A stretch of 64,000 bases of DNA from contig NC_048539.1 in the NCBI RefSeq assembly GCF_902806685.2, positions 12,536,501-12,600,500 on the forward strand, read 5' to 3'. Under the pieces are notes generated by a model. It was not told where the DNA came from. It saw only the letters and a list, made by a program, of their open reading frames with translations, and made no database searches. This DNA comes from Maniola hyperantus. Its lineage: Eukaryota > Arthropoda > Insecta > Lepidoptera > Nymphalidae. The translations under genes were made by a program, and so were the position numbers. Shown here one piece after another: positions 1-11,337 of the stretch (the stretch's first letter is position 1; each line of letters opens with the position of its first letter).

Positions 1-194
1 CGTGTTTGTAGTAGGTAGGTAGGTAGGTACTTAGTGTAATCTGTATAGTAAATAGCGAACGTTTATAAATCCCACGTAGTTGTGGTAAACAGGCTATTAC
101 GAGCGTCTAGCGAGGCCCACTCGATACTTGCACTTGACCGGTTTCTAGCTCATCCTTGAACTCTAGGTGCTCTCTTTATATCGGCTTAGTATTA

Positions 195-262
195 TCTACT
201 ACTAGCTTATGCCCGCGACTTCGTCCGCGTAGACTACACCAATTTCAAACCCCTATTTTACC
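195..262 (-). repeat. Family B LINE-tail repeat, fragment
   Basis: Carries the lepidopteran tail motif 'gcccgcgacttcgtccgcgt' followed by the 'caaacccctattttaccc' block seen complete at 4195-4428 and 59385-59604. It is cut short where the 'gggttccgtacctcaaaagg' repeat begins. Confidence 0.6.
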
Positions 263-620
263 CTTTTTAGGGTTCCGTACCTCAAAAGGAAAAACGGAAC
301 CCTTATAGGATCACTCTGTCGTCTGTCTGTCAAGAAACCTACAGGGTACCTCCCGTTGACCTAGAATCATGGGCAGGTACTCAGGTAGATAGGTCTTATA
401 GCAAACATTTGGGGAAAAAACTGAAAACCGTGAATTTGTGGTTACCTCACACAAAAAAATTAAATTGTGGTCATGAACTAGTAATTAGTAGGTAATTTCA
501 ATTTTCAAAGTAAGATAACTACATATTATATCAAGTGGGGTATCATATGAAAGGGCTTCACTTGTGCATTCTAAAACCAATTTTTACTTATTTTTAGGCA
601 TAATAGTTTTTTAATTATCG
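262..620 (-). repeat. Family C dispersed repeat (ggttccgtacctcaaaagg type)
   Basis: Reads in inverse orientation to the copy at 29485-29892: the same ordered blocks are present (ggttccgtacctc, gtctgtctgtcaagaaacct, accgtgaatttgtggtta, tatcatatgaaagggc). Probably the 3' part of a retroelement; no coding part is left. Confidence 0.65.
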
Positions 621-963
621 TTCCTCAAAAGGACTCTATACAGACAAAAAGGCAATGAAATTTAAAGAGGTGCTTTATTCCAAAATTAATTTTAAAAAAT
701 GCAACTGGCTTGCACTTGAGTGGTCTCACTGGTCACACATCCTCAAACTGGTAAGGTGGTAGGTGGTACCTACTGACGTGCAAAACCACTAATGGCCCAC
801 CCGCGTCCTCGTCCACTTTTTATCGGACCTGTCGAATCATTTCCAAATTAATGAGAGCTACTTAAAATTTAACCGAAAAAGTTTTTGGTAGTGAAATCGA
901 CAAGTCTTTTCTGTTGTAGCGGACAGACAGACGTGTGACATACCTGAGTTTCATATTATAATT

Positions 964-1176
964 TACTAGCTGATACCCGCGACTTCGTACTAAGGTTTTT
1001 AAAAATCCCATGGGAACTCTTTCACTTCCCGGGATAAAAAGTAGGCTATGTAACTCTCCAGGTCTTTAACTATAGCCATGCAGAAAATCACGTGAATCCG
1101 TTGTTCCGTTGCGACGTGATTGAAGGACAAACTAACAAACCAACAAGCAAACACACTTTCGCATTTATAATATGGG
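964..1176 (+). repeat. Family A LINE-tail repeat
   Basis: Begins 'actagctgatacccgcgac', has the 'gggaactctttca' and 'gggataaaaagtag' blocks and ends in 'acactttcgcatttataat'. The same order recurs at 9463, 11978, 15414 and 60101. Confidence 0.65.
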
Positions 1177-1925
1177 TAGTGATAATAAGGATAGTGATAA
1201 AAGGTTGATCAGTTGAATTTCATCCGATGATGGGTGGAATTTCAAAGTCAAAGCAAAGTTATTTTGTTTTTGACTATCAATTGTTGAATTTGAGAATAAC
1301 TTAACGTACCTACATACCTAATGGTGATAGTTAACTATACAAAGTACCGAAAGAACATCGATCTTTAGAAGGAGGTAGCAGATTTGTAGAGCGCTGTCCC
1401 TGTCTTTGAGACCGACTAATACGACCGATAAAATTACTAATCCGTAATACTTATTCCTTATTTAAATATCAGAAACATCATCTTATTAAAAACATACCTC
1501 CCTAAATATTTTCAAGAAAAGGCGGCTCTAGATTCTAGAATATTCCAGATGCAGTTTCAAAGCCCAGACAATAACAGCGTCTCCGTGCAGTCTGACTTGA
1601 ATTCCGCGGACCAACCAGTTTTATTCCATGCAAATCTTGATAGCTATTCAAATGTTATTTTGTTCGTTACTTATAAGAATTTTAGCATAACTTGCTTATT
1701 AAACAAAACAATAACTGGATTTAGGTATTAGAATTCGTAAGTTATAAATAGAATATTTTACCATGTTTTAACTTTCACATTCTTATTAAATAAGTATAAC
1801 TATCTACATACAGCTGCTACTGACATTATTGTAATGTTCAGAATTTCAGATATTCACAGGGCCAGTTGCACGTCTAGCGATTAATGTAAGGTTAGCGTTA
1901 TGATAGCTGATAGTTAGAACCGATT

Positions 1926-2330
1926 AATATTATAAATGCGAAAGTGTGTCTGTCTGGCTGGTAGCTTTATACGGCGCATTTAACCGATTTTGCCAAAATT
2001 TGGTACAAAGACGCCTTGCATCCCAGGAAAGGACATACTATTACTTTTGTCCCAGAAAATGAAAGAGTTCCTAAATTAAAGAAAATGAAATGAAAGTATT
2101 CTAAAAAAAACTCGAATCGCATCATCTATTTGGTACATAGATAGCTTTCAGTGGTAAATTAAACTAGTTAAAGATTCAAAAGCACTTGTAATAAGTCTAC
2201 TTGACTAAAATAAATTCTATTCTATTCTATTCATCCCTGAAATGAATATAGGCTACTCTTTATCCCGAAAACTCGAAGAGTTCTCACGATATTTTTAAAC
2301 TTTCGCGGACGAAGTCTCGAGCATCATTTA
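1926..2330 (-). repeat. Family A LINE-tail repeat, split by another insertion
   Basis: The inverse-orientation family A sequence starts at 1926 and resumes about 2246 ('atccctgaaatgaatatagg') through 'gcggacgaagtctcgagc'. Between about 2106 and 2245 lies foreign sequence ending in a (attct)n run, typical of a LINE 3' end, so this looks like a nested insertion. Confidence 0.5.
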
Positions 2331-2686
2331 GTTGAAATATAATTAGCGCCTCTGAACCATTAGAGATTTCAAACAACCTTTACGTATCCATGCGAAATGC
2401 AACTATTACCAATTTTAACATATTTTATCAGTTTCAACGTAACCAATGTTAAATTAACGGTGCATCGTCGGAAAATAACAGTTACAGTTAAATTTCGTGG
2501 TTATAAAATTAACGTTACATTAATTAACTCGCTAATTTGTTATTTGGAGTGAGACTTAATTAGATGCTATTCGATTCGATTATTTTAACCTAATTCGTGC
2601 GAATTATTGTTAAATTAACCTTGAAATCTTGAACCACCTAAAATAATAATAAAATAATATATTTTTATAATATGGCCTATTATTGT

Positions 2687-2998
2687 ACTAGATGATGCTT
2701 GCGACTTTGTCCGCGTGGATTTAGGTTGTTAATAATCCTGTGGGAACTCTTTAATTTTCCGGGACAAAAATAGTATATATCCGTCCCCGGGATGCACGTA
2801 CGATAATATTATCTCTGTACCTACCAAATGATGCTCACGATTTTATCGGTATAGATTTAGTGTTTTTTTAAAACTTGTGGGAACTCTTTGATTTTCCTAG
2901 ACATACTATCTCTGTACCAAATTTCGTCAAAATTGGTTAAGCAGGTCGGCCGTGAAAAGCTAGCAGATAGATAGCACTTCCGTATTTTATAATATTAA
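2687..2998 (+). repeat. Family A LINE-tail repeat, composite
   Basis: Two partly overlapping family A blocks follow each other: 'gactttgtccgcgtggattt' then a second 'atgatgctcacgattttatc' start, ending 'cacttccgtattttataata'. Probably two insertions or an internal duplication. Confidence 0.5.
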
Positions 2999-3880
2999 GT
3001 ATGGATCTGACACAGGCCACGTGGGATCCGATTAGAATCAGTTGGAGAACCCTCTTTCTGTGCATAGTTTCTGTGGTGGTGTTTTTAAAAGGATAATCAG
3101 CCTTTAGTTTTTTAACTTTATCTTGTTTACCACTATTTTTTACGTGTGAGTGAAGTTAGTAGAGGTCAAGGTTGTGCTGCTAGCATTTGGAATGTTTTAA
3201 ATTTTTAACCAATGGAAACCACGAATGAATAACGGACGATTTAAACATTTTCAATGCAAGGAAAGTCTATGCGTATTTTTTAAATAAAGTAGGTCCCATA
3301 CAGCAAAAACCAGCAGTTATCGACACTTTTATAAACTGCCAATGGATATCTGTATACAATCTTATTGACCGACTGACCGACAGACTGATTAACGAGGCGG
3401 CCATCTTGTAAAACCTGATATTCGTTATTCCAATCTATGTCAAGAATGTGCTGCCAAGGAGCATGATTTTTTTATCTATAAAAAAAAGATTTATAACACA
3501 TAAAATATAACACCTCACGCGCCATTTTAACTTTATGTGTCAAATTTTATGTCAAAAGTACGATTTAAATCCTTATTTTAAAGGAGAACCGTACTTTTGA
3601 CATGAAAGTTGACCCATATAATTAAAATGGCGTGAAGAGTAATTTTGTATAGACTATATTTCAAAAACATAATCAATTTATTAGTTTCAAGATTTTAATT
3701 AATTTTAAGTTTATTTAAATAATTATTATAAAAATATAGTAGCAAAAATGTAAAAGAAATAAAAAGGTAAATCAATGATTTCTATAAAATGAAGACAGCC
3801 AACGACGAATCACTTTCTTAGGGAATACTTTTAAATTTTTATTATTTCTTTTTAAATAAAATTAAAAAGTTGCTTATAGA

Positions 3881-3953
3881 CATCCCTGGTGGGGATCGAA
3901 CCCACGACCTTTGGATTAGAAGTCCAACGCGCTATCCTCTGCGCCACAGGGAC
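3881..3953 (-). tRNA. tRNA-Arg (anticodon TCT)
   Basis: On the minus strand a 73-nt cloverleaf can be drawn. The 7-bp acceptor stem opens with a G:U pair and the discriminator base is G. The anticodon loop is CTTCTAA on a 5-bp stem (TTGGA/TCCAA), and the T arm is GTGGG-TTCGATC-CCCAC, which also serves as the internal B box. A run of five T on the minus strand at 3868-3864 fits an RNA polymerase III terminator. The sequence has no SINE body or A/T tail attached, unlike the tRNA-like heads at 8281 and 10862, so I call it a real gene decoding AGA. Confidence 0.92.
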
Positions 3954-4194
3954 GACGATAGGTTTGCTGAAAGTATGAATCACGTGCTATAGACCACACA
4001 CGGCACTCATACGCCTACAAGGTTGCGTATTTTACACGGGAAATGCGGGAGTGTGTAACAACAGTTCCTTAAACTTTTGTTTTCAATTTACAGTTGGTAA
4101 TCAACCATCTATGACTTAGCAAAGGTAAATATAAATAAAAAGTATTTGTCAACAATTGTACCTATTTGCCTATGCTGCTAAGTAACTTATTGAC

Positions 4195-4428
4195 AGAGTA
4201 GCTTATTCCCGCGACTTCGCTCGCGTGGACTAGGTACACAAATTTTAAACCCCTATTTTACCCCCTTAGGGGTTGTATTTTCAAAAATCCTTTCTTAGCG
4301 GATGTCTACGTCGTATTTACTATCTGCATGCCAACTTTCAGTCTGATCCGTCCAGTAGATTGAGCTATGCGTTAATAGATTTATCAGTCAATCAGTCAGT
4401 CGATCATCTTTTCCTTTTATAATGCATA
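4195..4428 (-). repeat. Family B LINE-tail repeat
   Basis: Shows the ordered family B blocks in inverse orientation: 'cgcgacttcgctcgcgtgga', 'cttaggggtt', 'aaatcctttcttagcgg', 'tatctgcatgcca', 'cagtcaatcagtcagtc'. Confidence 0.7.
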
Positions 4429-4442
4429 GATTACGGATAGGT

Positions 4443-4498
4443 ATCAATCTATATATATATATGTAATATATAGATATTACATATATATATAGATTGAT
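4443..4498. repeat. Near-perfect AT-rich palindrome
   Basis: The arms 'atcaatctatatat' and its inverse flank 'atgtaatat...atattacat'; the two arms differ by one AT dinucleotide. It could extrude as a cruciform. No element ends are visible around it. Confidence 0.7.
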
Positions 4499-4865
4499 TT
4501 TATTAATTTTGGTATTTATTGGTCAAACATAATAATATATATTTTGTGTAAACACCTACTTACCACAGTAAAATTTGTTGATTTGTGTTAGAATAATTTT
4601 ATTTATTTTATTATTATCATCATCATCATTTATCATTGAAAAAGCCACTTAGAATAGGGTTTATATCGTTTATAGTCCTTGTAGAGTCCTAATTCATAGT
4701 CTGACTCAATTAATTTCTATTGAACTGGTATATTTTTTGTAACCACATAAGTCTTATGTGTATTCAATAAGGACACAGCTACCAAACAACCTACTTACAT
4801 AACATTAACCTACGTAGCTAGGCTTAGTAATACTAATAAGCTAAGTTGATTCCTAGTTCCATATA

Positions 4866-5008
4866 CAGTGGCGTGCAGCTCATAGAAGCATAAACACACT
4901 GCTTACCCTCATTGTAATAAATCAATGCTTATTTTTCAATATAACCTGCCGTAAAATAAGTTCATACCTAAATGCATACCCTGGCTTGAACTCCTGTGCA
5001 CGCCACTG
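4866..5008. mobile_element. hAT-type MITE, family 1, copy 1
   Basis: A 143-bp element with terminal inverted repeats CAGTGGCGTGCA / TGCACGCCACTG, flanked by a perfect 8-bp direct repeat TCCATATA (4858-4865 and 5009-5016). An 8-bp target duplication with CAGNG-type ends is the mark of the hAT superfamily. There is no coding capacity, so it is non-autonomous. Confidence 0.9.
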
Positions 5009-5489
5009 TCCATATATGACTCACGATAATATTATATTACCTTTTCGACATGACACAGTAGGTATTACCTGTTGTCCTCACGATCAAAATAATCTGAATA
5101 CTTACTAGAATAATATAGAAAAGTATTTTAAGTATTAAAATAAAATTTTACAAATTGCTTTCGAATTGGCAAGTGAACTCACTTCACTGCACAAACTGGT
5201 TCAAAATACCCTTTTTACCATCATGAAATTATGCGATTGCCCTTTTCAAAAATTCAATTATTATTTCAGTTATTGTTACAAGTAATTACTTATGTAAAGT
5301 GTTCATTGGCAAGTTTCTATACAGAAATTAGCCCTGGCAAGCTAAGGCGAAAACTTGCAAAAATCGCGCTGGGAGACTCATTGGTGACGAAACCGCGCGC
5401 TGGTCAATTCTAAACTTCAAAGTTTGGAACATATCGGTGCAAAGTTGCTTGTCTATCGGTAGGTATTCTATTTCTACAGGATATATTTT

Positions 5490-5835
5490 GGAGAGTGCGC
5501 TCGCCGCTCAATAACTTTTTGACCTGGTTCTTCCTTCATCTTTCTACTATCGTACTGCAAGGCATCGCCATATTACGTAGTATGTAGTATACGTAACCCA
5601 TATACGTTGTCGATATTCCACGGATATGTACGAAGCGATTTCCATCCTCATTTCTAATTCGAACCGCTAGGATTAGGGACGCCCTTCCAGCATCAGTTTT
5701 CCTCTCCAATTTTAATATGGGTACCTTCAAGTCAAGAGTGAATAGGCATCTTCTATGCAAGCGCGCTCGATCTTAGGCTGCATCATAACTTGCCACATTG
5801 CAGCCAAGCGCTAGTCTATAAAAAAGCGCTATAAA
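5490..5835 (+). mobile_element. 3' fragment of a non-LTR retrotransposon
   Basis: In one plus-strand frame the stretch about 5640-5775 reads as a LINE reverse-transcriptase C-terminus (…LPASVF…FNMGTFKSRVNRHLL…), followed by a stop and a 3' segment (ctgcatcataacttgcc, agccaagcgctagtctat). A shorter copy of that last segment lies at 37225-37275. The fragment is decayed. Confidence 0.5.
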
Positions 5836-6379
5836 TAAAAAAAAGTTCACATTACATTGACGATGACAGCTAACATCTGCAAGAAGTGTTGTCAGTGCAC
5901 ACTTGGCCTTAGGTAGGTAAGATAAAAACAGACCAAATATTATTATGGTAAGATTCCATAGTCAGCAAGGTCATATAGTATATATACATCTAAATTGCGT
6001 GCCGAAACACGCATAGAGCAGGGTTCCGCAATTAAGTATGATAGAAACTTTTGAAATAATTCAAAGTCAAAGTCAACGTCAAATTATTTATTCGGAATAG
6101 GTAACATGTTACGCTTACTGATGGTCAAAATTGTTAATTTGTAAGATGATATAGTGGAGATAATTATTAAGTACTTAAAACTAAAGCTGTAAAGCTACAA
6201 GGGTTCCAAACGCGCCCAAGTCTGAAAAGAGCCCACAACAAACCGGTTATTCCCGGTTATATTAAAATATTAAACAACCTAAACTTAATACGTTTTTTTA
6301 AGTTTGTAAAACACTGAAACCTAGATACCCAGGTCAGCAATCATTTTTAAAAGACGTAATTTATGCGGACGAAGTTACG

Positions 6380-6780
6380 GGAATCATCTAGGACGTAACT
6401 GCTGGACATAGGTCTCTTGTAGGGACTCCACATGACACGGTCTTGCGCCACCTGAATCCAGCGGCTCCTTGCGACTCTCCTGATGTCGTCCGTGCACCTA
6501 GTGGGGGGTCTTCCAACGCTGCGCTTTCCGGTGCGAGGTCGCCATTCCAGCACCTTAGGACCCAAACGTCTATCGGTTTTTCGAACCATGTGCCCTGCCC
6601 CTTGCCACTTCAGCTTCACCACCCGCTAAGCTATGTCTTTTACTCTGGTTCTCCTACGGATCTCCTCATTTCTGATTTGATAACAGTAACTTCGACATTT
6701 ATGTGCCCCGCCTATTGTTAATTCAGATTCGCAACCCGTTGAGCTATGTCGGTTACTCTGGTTCTCCTACGGATGACGGC
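6380..6780 (-). mobile_element. RTE-type LINE fragment (reverse transcriptase C-terminus)
   Basis: The minus strand at 6347-6622 encodes a peptide with the motifs KLKWQGAGHMVR, WRPRTGKRSVGRPPTRC and DDIRRVARSRWIQVAQDR, the conserved C-terminal tail of RTE/BovB-like reverse transcriptases. Upstream the frame is broken and the 5' part is missing, so it is a dead fragment. Confidence 0.75.
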
Positions 6781-6884
6781 TATTATGTCTACGGAACCCT
6801 AATAACTTATCATTGTTGACGTCCTTACTCGGTTCATTGTATAAACTTCTACGTATAAAATAGAGTTGCCTATCGTTAGTCCAA

Positions 6885-7531
6885 TATCGATAGACTATCG
6901 ATAGTAACTGCAACCAATCGGTAGTATTGTAAAGTCACAATACTATCGATAGTATCGATAATATCGATAGTATTGCAAAAGTTGTCACAAGGAGCAGTGT
7001 GTAGGCACGACCGTACCAAAGGGAGATCTCCCACCGAGCGGTTGGACTTGGTGTGCTCGGTAGCGCCAGCTGGGCCGATGTTTGTGTCTTGAAACTTCTA
7101 TATTATATATTGTGCAAATTCCTAAACACTCTGTTAGTGCAATTTAGATTTGCGTGTTCTACTTTCACTTCCGAGGATGGTACCCGTGCTGCCATCTAGT
7201 GACAGGGATGTGAGTAGTCAGGCTTGGGTTCGTATCCAATGATTGCTGATCAATTTCTTCGTACGAGTGAGGAGCGCCATCTGCTTGCGAATGTGGCGGA
7301 CGTCACTGTCTATCGATAGTACTCAGTGGCGTGCACAGGGTTTGAAGCCAGGGTAGGCATTAGTTAAGTAGGAACCTGTTTACTGGCAGGTCATAATGAA
7401 TAATATGCATTAAGCTATTACAACTGGGGTAAGCAGTGCATTCATGCCTCTATGACCTGCACGCCACTGATAGTACTATCGATATCCTGAATAGTTGTCG
7501 AGGTCAACTATCGATAGTCAAACTATCGATA
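6885..7531. promoter_or_regulatory. Cluster of nine TATCGATA boxes with two CTCF-like motifs
   Basis: TATCGATA occurs at 6885, 6896, 6944, 6953, 6962, 7311, 7477, 7509 and 7524. In flies this box is bound by DREF, and its CGATA core by BEAF-32, at core promoters and domain borders. Between them lie CACTAGATGGCAGC (minus strand, about 7190-7204) and AGATGGCGCT (minus strand, about 7272-7283), which resemble CTCF sites. That this is an insulator or divergent promoter is my inference; no adjacent gene was found to anchor it. Confidence 0.45.
7324..7469. mobile_element. hAT-type MITE, family 1, copy 2
   Basis: A 146-bp copy in opposite orientation to copy 1, with CAGTGGCGTGCA ends and a perfect 8-bp duplication ATAGTACT at 7316-7323 and 7470-7477. 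It has inserted inside the TATCGATA cluster, separating boxes six and seven, which were once only a few bases apart. Confidence 0.9.
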
Positions 7532-7746
7532 GTTTTGCAGCTCTGTATAAAATCACGATGCCCCCGCTCATGTTCACGACCAACCGGTTTCGTTCGAGTT
7601 TCGACGATAAATTCGACATCGTAAAAAACAATAGCAACACAATCATCGAGTCGTGTGAACATTCCCCTCGGGCCTTGCACAATCGTGTAGGCTAAGAGAT
7701 GGTGTATAATTTTGTTACGTTTTAAATTCTTCAATACCTATTAAGG

Positions 7747-7935
7747 GTACAGCACCTCGATTTCGATAGAATGACAGCGACAATGTCACAATCGCAATCA
7801 CCTCTGATTGGTTGACGTTCAATCCTTATTGGCGACAATACATTGTTGCAACAACAATCGCACAAATTCAGCCAATCACTACAATTGAGATTGTAATAAT
7901 GATTGATGCAGCTTTTACTAAATCGACATACAGAA
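7747..7935 (+). repeat. Dispersed repeat, paired with an inverse copy at 33060-33245
   Basis: Blocks such as 'cgacaatgtcacaatcgcaa', 'gattggttgacg' and 'attgagattgtaataatgat' reappear in inverse order and orientation at 33060-33245. The family is not recognised. Confidence 0.5.
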
Positions 7936-8280
7936 CTCATTGGCTTTGATTATAAAAGGTCTTCTAGGTGTATATCACAACAACCTCTACACGTTACGCA
8001 TTTAGACAGGTCATTCCGAACTTTTGCGGGCTGCAATTCACTTTTGTTGGTCATTGTGGCCAATTTTGACTAACACAATCTCTGAAATAAATTTTTTTAT
8101 GAAATGAATGAATGAAAAAAATTAAATTGACAAGTCTGAATCTATACAATAAACCAAAAGCTTAATTTGCTGTAATCCGCTGTCCGTAAGTCTGAATCTA
8201 GTGCTACCCTTTTCCGGAAGGAGTGTTGTGAAAAGGATATCAATACAATTTTAATATCTATCTACTGTCATTTCAACAAG

Positions 8281-8580
8281 CTGTGATAGCCTAATGGTTA
8301 GGACGTCCGCCTTCTAATCGGAGGTCGAGGGTTCGATCCCGGGCACGCACCTCTAACTTTTTGGAGATATGTGCGTTTCAATTAATTAAATATCACTTGC
8401 TTTAACGGTGAAGGAAAACATCGTGAGAAAACCTGGATTCTTCATAATGTTCTCAAAGGTGTGTGAAGTCTACCAATCCGCACATGGCCAGCGTGGTAGA
8501 CTGTGGCCAAAACACCTCTCAGAGAGGGAGACCCGTGCTCTGTAGTGAGCCGGTAATCGGTTGATCATGATGATGATGAA
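8281..8580 (+). mobile_element. tRNA-derived SINE, type 1
   Basis: A tRNA-like head (A box 'tagcctaatggttagg', B box 'gggttcgatcccg') is fused to a unique body (…ttaattaaatatcacttgc…, 'gtgtgtgaagtctaccaatc', 'gccagcgtggtagactgtgg') and ends in a (TGA)n tail. The body and tail show that this is a SINE and not a tRNA gene. Inverse copies lie at 15655-15820 and 31086-31440. Confidence 0.8.
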
Positions 8581-9275
8581 ACCGTGAAAAATTTTGTTCG
8601 CTTGACCATATGGATGGATCATTGTGTCTAATTCTGACTAACACAATCTCTGAAGAAAATTAAATTACTTTCCGCAAGGAGTGTTGTTACAAGGATAGCA
8701 AAACATTTATATCTATCTACCTGTCATTTTAGTTTAGTTTTGCAGTCATGACATACTAATTTGTTGTCGCCACGATGCAAGACAGCTATATGCGCATAAT
8801 AATTAGTTTGGTTGGTCAGAGAGTGTACAAGTCGCTTACCTGTAATAATTTTGTGTGTGTAGTGATAATGTCTGAATAAGTGCCAATGTAAAAATAAAAT
8901 ATGTGACAAAGTATTATGAAATTCGTGTGATTACTAGCTTGATTATTATAATTTTCTGGTGTTACTATTCGTATTATTTCCGTTGCTTTCAAATTTTGAA
9001 AGCTTCATAGAACACGGTTTTCGTTCGTAATGATACTAAATGACCAATCTAGTGAGTATTAAATAAAGGTCGTTGCTTGAACGAAAATAAATCTACGACA
9101 ATAGTGTACGCATTCTCCTTGAGTATTGCACAATCTTACGTGCGCACACTATTAATCTGTTATATTCTGAGGTACTCTATTGATTTGACCTCTGAGACTC
9201 TCGAATGGAAAATGTTTTATTTCTACTGCGATTAGGGTTACCACTTACCAAATTTTCTTTTCAAGAATAGAATTG

Positions 9276-9442
9276 TATAAGTCCCGCAAATTACTAATGC
9301 GCGTGGCCGACATTTTAGTGACGTCAGCTCTAGACTGAAGTTTCGAGCTGATGGTATTTTTACTTAAATATAGTCAAATGACGTCATTTCGATGTTTATG
9401 AGACATGGTTCTAGCGCAATAGCAATTTGAAGGACTTATATA
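9276..9442. mobile_element. MITE family 2 (AAGTCCCGCAAATTGC ends), copy 1
   Basis: Starts 'tataagtcccgcaaatta' and ends 'agcaatttgaaggacttata', an inverted repeat. It contains the internal blocks 'cattttagtgacgtcagc' and 'aaatgacgtcatttcgatg' shared with copies at 22756, 31971 and 47244. Confidence 0.7.
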
Positions 9443-9462
9443 TAGATTTTTTTTTACTAATA

Positions 9463-9670
9463 GATGCTCGAGACTTCATCCGCGTGAATTTAGGTTTTTA
9501 AAGATCCCATGGGAACTCTTTGATTTTTCGAGATAAAAAGTAGCCTATATCACTCCCCATGTGTTTAACCTATGCAAAAAATTTTGTTGCTCCGTTGCGA
9601 CGAGATTGAAGGACAAAGTACAAACCAATAAACCAAAAAACAAACACACTTTCGCATTTATGATATGGGT
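9463..9670 (+). repeat. Family A LINE-tail repeat
   Basis: Ordered blocks 'gagacttcatccgcgtgaat', 'gggaactctttgatttt', 'gataaaaagtagcctat' and 'cacactttcgcatttat' match the other family A copies. Confidence 0.65.
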
Positions 9671-10655
9671 AGTGATCCAAGTAAACAATTACAAGCACCT
9701 ACTTTTGAATCGTCAAATGTACTTAGCGCTGGTTCAGTGTACCTACCGAGAACAACAACAAACAACAAACAGGAAGAAACTCAGAATAAAAGACCTAGAG
9801 TATAATGGTATACCCTATGTCTTTTATTCTGGTGACAGGTGTGGCACCAAATACTCAAATCCACATGCGGCACCGCAACGTATCGGAAACGCATCGTGTG
9901 GCCCTAGGCTGAGACCACAACATTGCGATGCAACTTCGGGTTGTAAAAATCTACGACGTCGCAGGATGCACTGTGCCCGATGCGGTGCCGCAGCATACAA
10001 ACTTGCGAAGCGACGACGTATTCCCGTTCAGTCGGTGTCCACAGTCCACACCGCTCTGTGTGCCATTCTGTGCTGTGTGTGTTCTTCTTGATGCGTTTTA
10101 ACGCAAGTAGAAGTAGGATAGTTGCAGTGCGGTCCATGGCTCATTCAAAATTGACGGTCAGAGTTTTCAACTATTTTAATTATGCGCCCCGAGTAGGTGG
10201 CCCACTGCACAGCTGGCGTATGCGACTGGCAGGATTGCCTGGTGTAGCGTGGTAGGGCTTATCACGTCTTTACTGATCAATGGTTCGTATAATAGTAATC
10301 TTTGGTAAATACACTTGAATATTCCTTATACTAGGCTAACGCGTTACACACTATACTGTAAGCGATGAAATGTTTGCGTTGCGTCAACGCATCGTTTTTG
10401 CGATGCGATGTCGCACCGCACTGTTGTGGCCTCACCCTTACTTCTTACCTATGCTATAACGCTATCTAGGTCTGGGCAAATAGGCAATGAAGATCAGTCA
10501 GCCTGTTAAGCTATCATAACATTTTATCAAGCTTATCAACGTTTACATAGGTTTTTAAAAACTGAAAAGCTGAGTTATGTACATTAGTTATCTAGATTTT
10601 CACTTCACCTACCTATTCTATCTAACTATGAAATCATTTAAACGTAAATAAAAGG

Positions 10656-10800
10656 TAACTAGGTGATGCCCGCGACTTCGCCCGCGTAGATTTCAGTTAC
10701 TTATTTTAAAATCCCGTTGGAACTCTTTGATTTTTCCCGATAAAAAGTAGCGTAGAATACCTATCCATCTCCGGGATGCTTGTCTATAATATCCTATGCA
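10656..10800 (+). repeat. Family A LINE-tail repeat, partial
   Basis: 'gcccgcgacttcgcccgcgt' and 'ggaactctttgatttttccc' are present. The copy ends before the SINE at 10862. Confidence 0.55.
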
Positions 10801-10861
10801 AAGCGAATTCCTCCACGTGGAATTGGGTTTTTTTTGAAAATTCCGCGGAAATCACTTTAGA

Positions 10862-11182
10862 TGTCCTCCCTGGCGCAGTGGTAAGCGCTGTGGTCTTGTT
10901 AGTGGGAGGTCCCGGGTTCGATTCCCGGCAGAGGTTTGGAATTTTATAATTTCTCTGCTCTAGTCTGGTGGGAGGCTTTGGCCGTGGCTAGTTACCACCC
11001 TACCGGCAAAACAGTGCCGCCAAGTGAGTTAGCGTTCCGGTACGATGCCGTGTAGAAACCAAAGGGGTATGGGTCAAATAAAAACTGCCATACCCCTTCC
11101 AGCTTAGCCCACATCCATCTTAGATTGCATCATCACTTACCACTAGGAGAGATTGCAGTCAAGGGCTAACTTGTATCTGAAT
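10862..11182 (+). mobile_element. tRNA-derived SINE, type 2, nearly full length
   Basis: The head 'tggcgcagtggtaagcgctg' plus B box 'gggttcgattcccgg' resembles a tRNA. The body has 'ggtgggaggctttggccgtg', 'ctagttaccaccctaccgg' and 'gattgcagtcaagggctaac'. Truncated relatives at 13908, 22071, 29386 and 47744 share the 3' part. It is similar in style to the Metulj-like SINEs of butterflies, a family assignment from memory only. Confidence 0.75.
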
Positions 11183-11199
11183 TTTAAAAACTTACCTAC

Positions 11200-11337
11200 T
11201 TACTTGATTTTTGGGGATTAAAAGTCCTTGGAATGCAAGTTATCTATATACGTACTTATGTACCAAATTTCGTCAAAATTGGTTAATCAGATAGGCCGTG
11301 AAATAGCACTTTCGCATTTTGTTATATTAGAATTATG
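11200..11337 (+). repeat. Family A LINE-tail repeat, 3' part
   Basis: Contains 'accaaatttcgtcaaaatt', 'ataggccgtgaaatagcac' and 'tttcgcattttgttat', the 3' half of family A. Confidence 0.55.

Larger units (their letters stand above)
1..3880. other. Gene-free left flank, repeat-rich
   Basis: I see no supportable gene here. The stretch is AT-rich and made largely of LINE-tail and dispersed repeats listed separately (195-620, 964-1176, 1926-2330, 2687-2998), with a short (GTAG)n run at 9-30. The only reading frame of note (1549-1731, 60 codons) has no recognisable motif and no splice context that I trust. Confidence 0.6.
3954..6880. other. Gene-free stretch with repeats
   Basis: No gene seen. 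Contents: family B repeat 4195-4428, a near-perfect AT palindrome 4443-4498, a hAT-type foldback element 4866-5008, a LINE 3' fragment about 5490-5835 and an RTE-type reverse transcriptase remnant 6380-6780. Confidence 0.55.

Noticed and set aside
7495..7695. Short frame starting in the TATCGATA cluster
   Set aside because: I considered it as the gene served by the cluster, but overlapping frames on both strands are equally open and none resembles a known protein.
8281..8355. tRNA-like cloverleaf
   Set aside because: It is the head of a SINE: a conserved body and (TGA)n tail follow, and damaged copies exist elsewhere in the window.
9561..10091. Longest plus-strand frame of the left third (176 codons)
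   Set aside because: Its first 40 codons translate a family A LINE-tail repeat and the rest is low-complexity; no known motif, no splice context.
10864..10940. Second tRNA-like cloverleaf
   Set aside because: Head of the type 2 SINE; truncated copies of the same body occur at four other places.
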